From: FEN-1219 sp964457725
GTDB taxonomy: Bacteria > Pseudomonadota > Gammaproteobacteria > Steroidobacterales > Rariloculaceae
Direction: 5' to 3'
DNA length: 6,676 nt
NCBI GenBank assembly: GCA_964457725.1
Contig: CAYWGQ010000197.1
Span: 1 to 6,676 of the forward strand
A program made the translations under genes and the position numbers. The notes under the pieces were generated by a model. That model was not told the origin of the DNA. It saw only the letters and a program-made list of their open reading frames with translations, and searched no databases. Of the stretch, positions 5,828 through 6,676 are shown piece after piece; the stretch's first letter is position 1, and each line of letters opens with the position of its first letter.

Positions 5828-6676
5828 TCAGGCCGACGTCGGCAGCTGCTCCTCGGGCACCCACCAGCCGTGGATCTGGCCGATCGCACGCATCGGCAGC
5901 TTCACGACGGCGACCGGACCTTCGTCCAGCCGCTCGGCGTCGAGGATCACGAGGTCGGAGCGGCCGTTCTCGTTCAGCCGGTGCGCGACGCCCATCAGAT
6001 ACCCGACGCCCTCGCCGGCGTCGCGGCTCTTCGGCGCGAAGCAGCACTCGTTCAGCTGCGTCTCGGGCCCCGCATTGAACAGCGTCGCACGCCGCGTCGC
6101 GTGATCGAACCGTGCGTAGCAGGCGCCCGCGCGGCCCGGGCCCGAGTGATCCGGATCCGGGCACGGCAGGAAGCCGTAGCGATAAGGCACGGTGTTGTAG
6201 CGATCGTCCTGGCGCGGCAGCGCGCCGACGTGCGGATACATCTGCTCGATGCCGTACTCGCGCGGCCGGCGGCGCGACAGATCGACGGACAGCCGCGTGA
6301 TGTGGCTCGAGCCCGCAACCGGATCCCAGCGCGAGCCGTCGCGCATCGGCATGAACGGGAACGGGTTCGACATCGACATCTCGACGTCGACGATCAGCCG
6401 GTTGCCGTCGTCGAACGCACCCATCACGTGCGTCGCGCTCCGCGTCGGGCCCTGGATCCACTGCACGTCCTTGCCGTCGCCGCCGCGGCGGAGGAAACCG
6501 AAGTACGTCGGCTTCGACGAATCCCAGGACCAATGGATGCCGCCGCGGCGCATCTGCTCCTCGTCGATCGCCATCGGGATCACGTAGAACACGATGTGGC
6601 GCTCCGTCACCGCGAAGTCGTGCAGCATGCCGACGTACGGCACCTGGACCATCGTGTTCCAGACGAACTCGCCCTG
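5828..6676 (-). CDS. Carotenoid/stilbene cleavage oxygenase family protein (RPE65-like), C-terminal part
   Basis: These non-heme Fe(II) enzymes split a C=C bond in carotenoids, apocarotenoids or lignostilbene-type phenolics to give two carbonyl products. The frame is open at the right edge, giving 282 residues of a protein usually near 480-500; the true start is outside. Family marks, numbered within the fragment, are the iron-ligand histidine H19 in MLHDFAVTERHIVFY, the segment ATHVMGAFDDGN (82-92), PYRYGF (164-169), NECCFAPKS (209-217) with second-shell E210, and the last iron ligand H269 in IHGWWVPEE near the C-terminus. These are the third and fourth of the four iron histidines; the first two lie beyond the window. 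At the usual E-F/L-P-R motif the fragment has A152-L-P-R, so one second-shell glutamate appears replaced. The wording of the motifs suggests a lignostilbene-dioxygenase-like branch, but the substrate cannot be fixed. The stop is at 5828-5830, and alkB follows. Confidence 0.88.
   Translation of the reverse strand, partial: QGEFVWNTMVQVPYVGMLHDFAVTERHIVFYVIPMAIDEEQMRRGGIHWSWDSSKPTYFGFLRRGGDGKDVQWIQGPTRSATHVMGAFDDGNRLIVDVEMSMSNPFPFMPMRDGSRWDPVAGSSHITRLSVDLSRRRPREYGIEQMYPHVGALPRQDDRYNTVPYRYGFLPCPDPDHSGPGRAGACYARFDHATRRATLFNAGPETQLNECCFAPKSRDAGEGVGYLMGVAHRLNENGRSDLVILDAERLDEGPVAVVKLPMRAIGQIHGWWVPEEQLPTSA

Noticed and set aside
5118..6533. A 471-aa frame that would make alkB a longer fusion protein
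   Set aside because: The added N-terminal part overlaps the conserved oxygenase gene in another frame and has no domain. The GTG at 5753 gives normal AlkB length and has a ribosome site.

Overview
The window looks like chromosomal DNA from a high-GC proteobacterium, most likely a gammaproteobacterium near the Xanthomonadales, Nevskiales or Steroidobacter group. Four things point there: GroEL and GroES of the usual proteobacterial type, a HrcA/CIRCE operator in front of groES (absent from enterics), a GTAG-headed REP-type inverted pair like those of Stenotrophomonas and its relatives, and strong G/C at third codon positions. This placement is an inference from remembered family patterns; no search was run. 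All seven genes read on the minus strand, so transcription runs from high to low coordinates. I saw no tRNA, rRNA, insertion sequence, phage gene or CRISPR array.

In transcription order the layout is as follows. (1) The C-terminal half of a carotenoid/stilbene cleavage oxygenase (5828-6676) enters from the right edge. (2) alkB (5118-5753, GTG start), a DNA/RNA demethylase, follows across a 74-bp gap that holds a 13-bp hairpin. (3) A 146-bp gap carries two adjacent 17-bp dyad repeats that resemble NtrC sites. (4) A soluble PAS-PAS-GGDEF-EAL cyclic-di-GMP enzyme (2785-4971) has both catalytic halves intact. (5) ahpC (2139-2675) and ahpD (1504-2058) form a peroxide-reduction pair, with a strong hairpin between them. 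(6) A REP-type inverted pair lies at 1407-1485. (7) A sigma70-like promoter overlapping CIRCE drives groES (925-1215) and groEL (1-882, cut by the left edge).

Several genes deal with stress. AhpC reduces peroxides and AhpD is its likely re-reducing partner, as in Mycobacterium, because no ahpF is present. AlkB repairs alkylated bases and GroESL refolds damaged proteins. The c-di-GMP enzyme and the oxygenase have no obvious tie to these and may simply be neighbours. The window is mostly ordinary conserved chromosome. The parts most worth a second look are non-coding: the tandem dyads upstream of the c-di-GMP gene, the REP-type pair and the ahpC-ahpD hairpin. In addition, the oxygenase has an alanine where its family normally has a second-shell glutamate. 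I found no convincing new multi-gene system.
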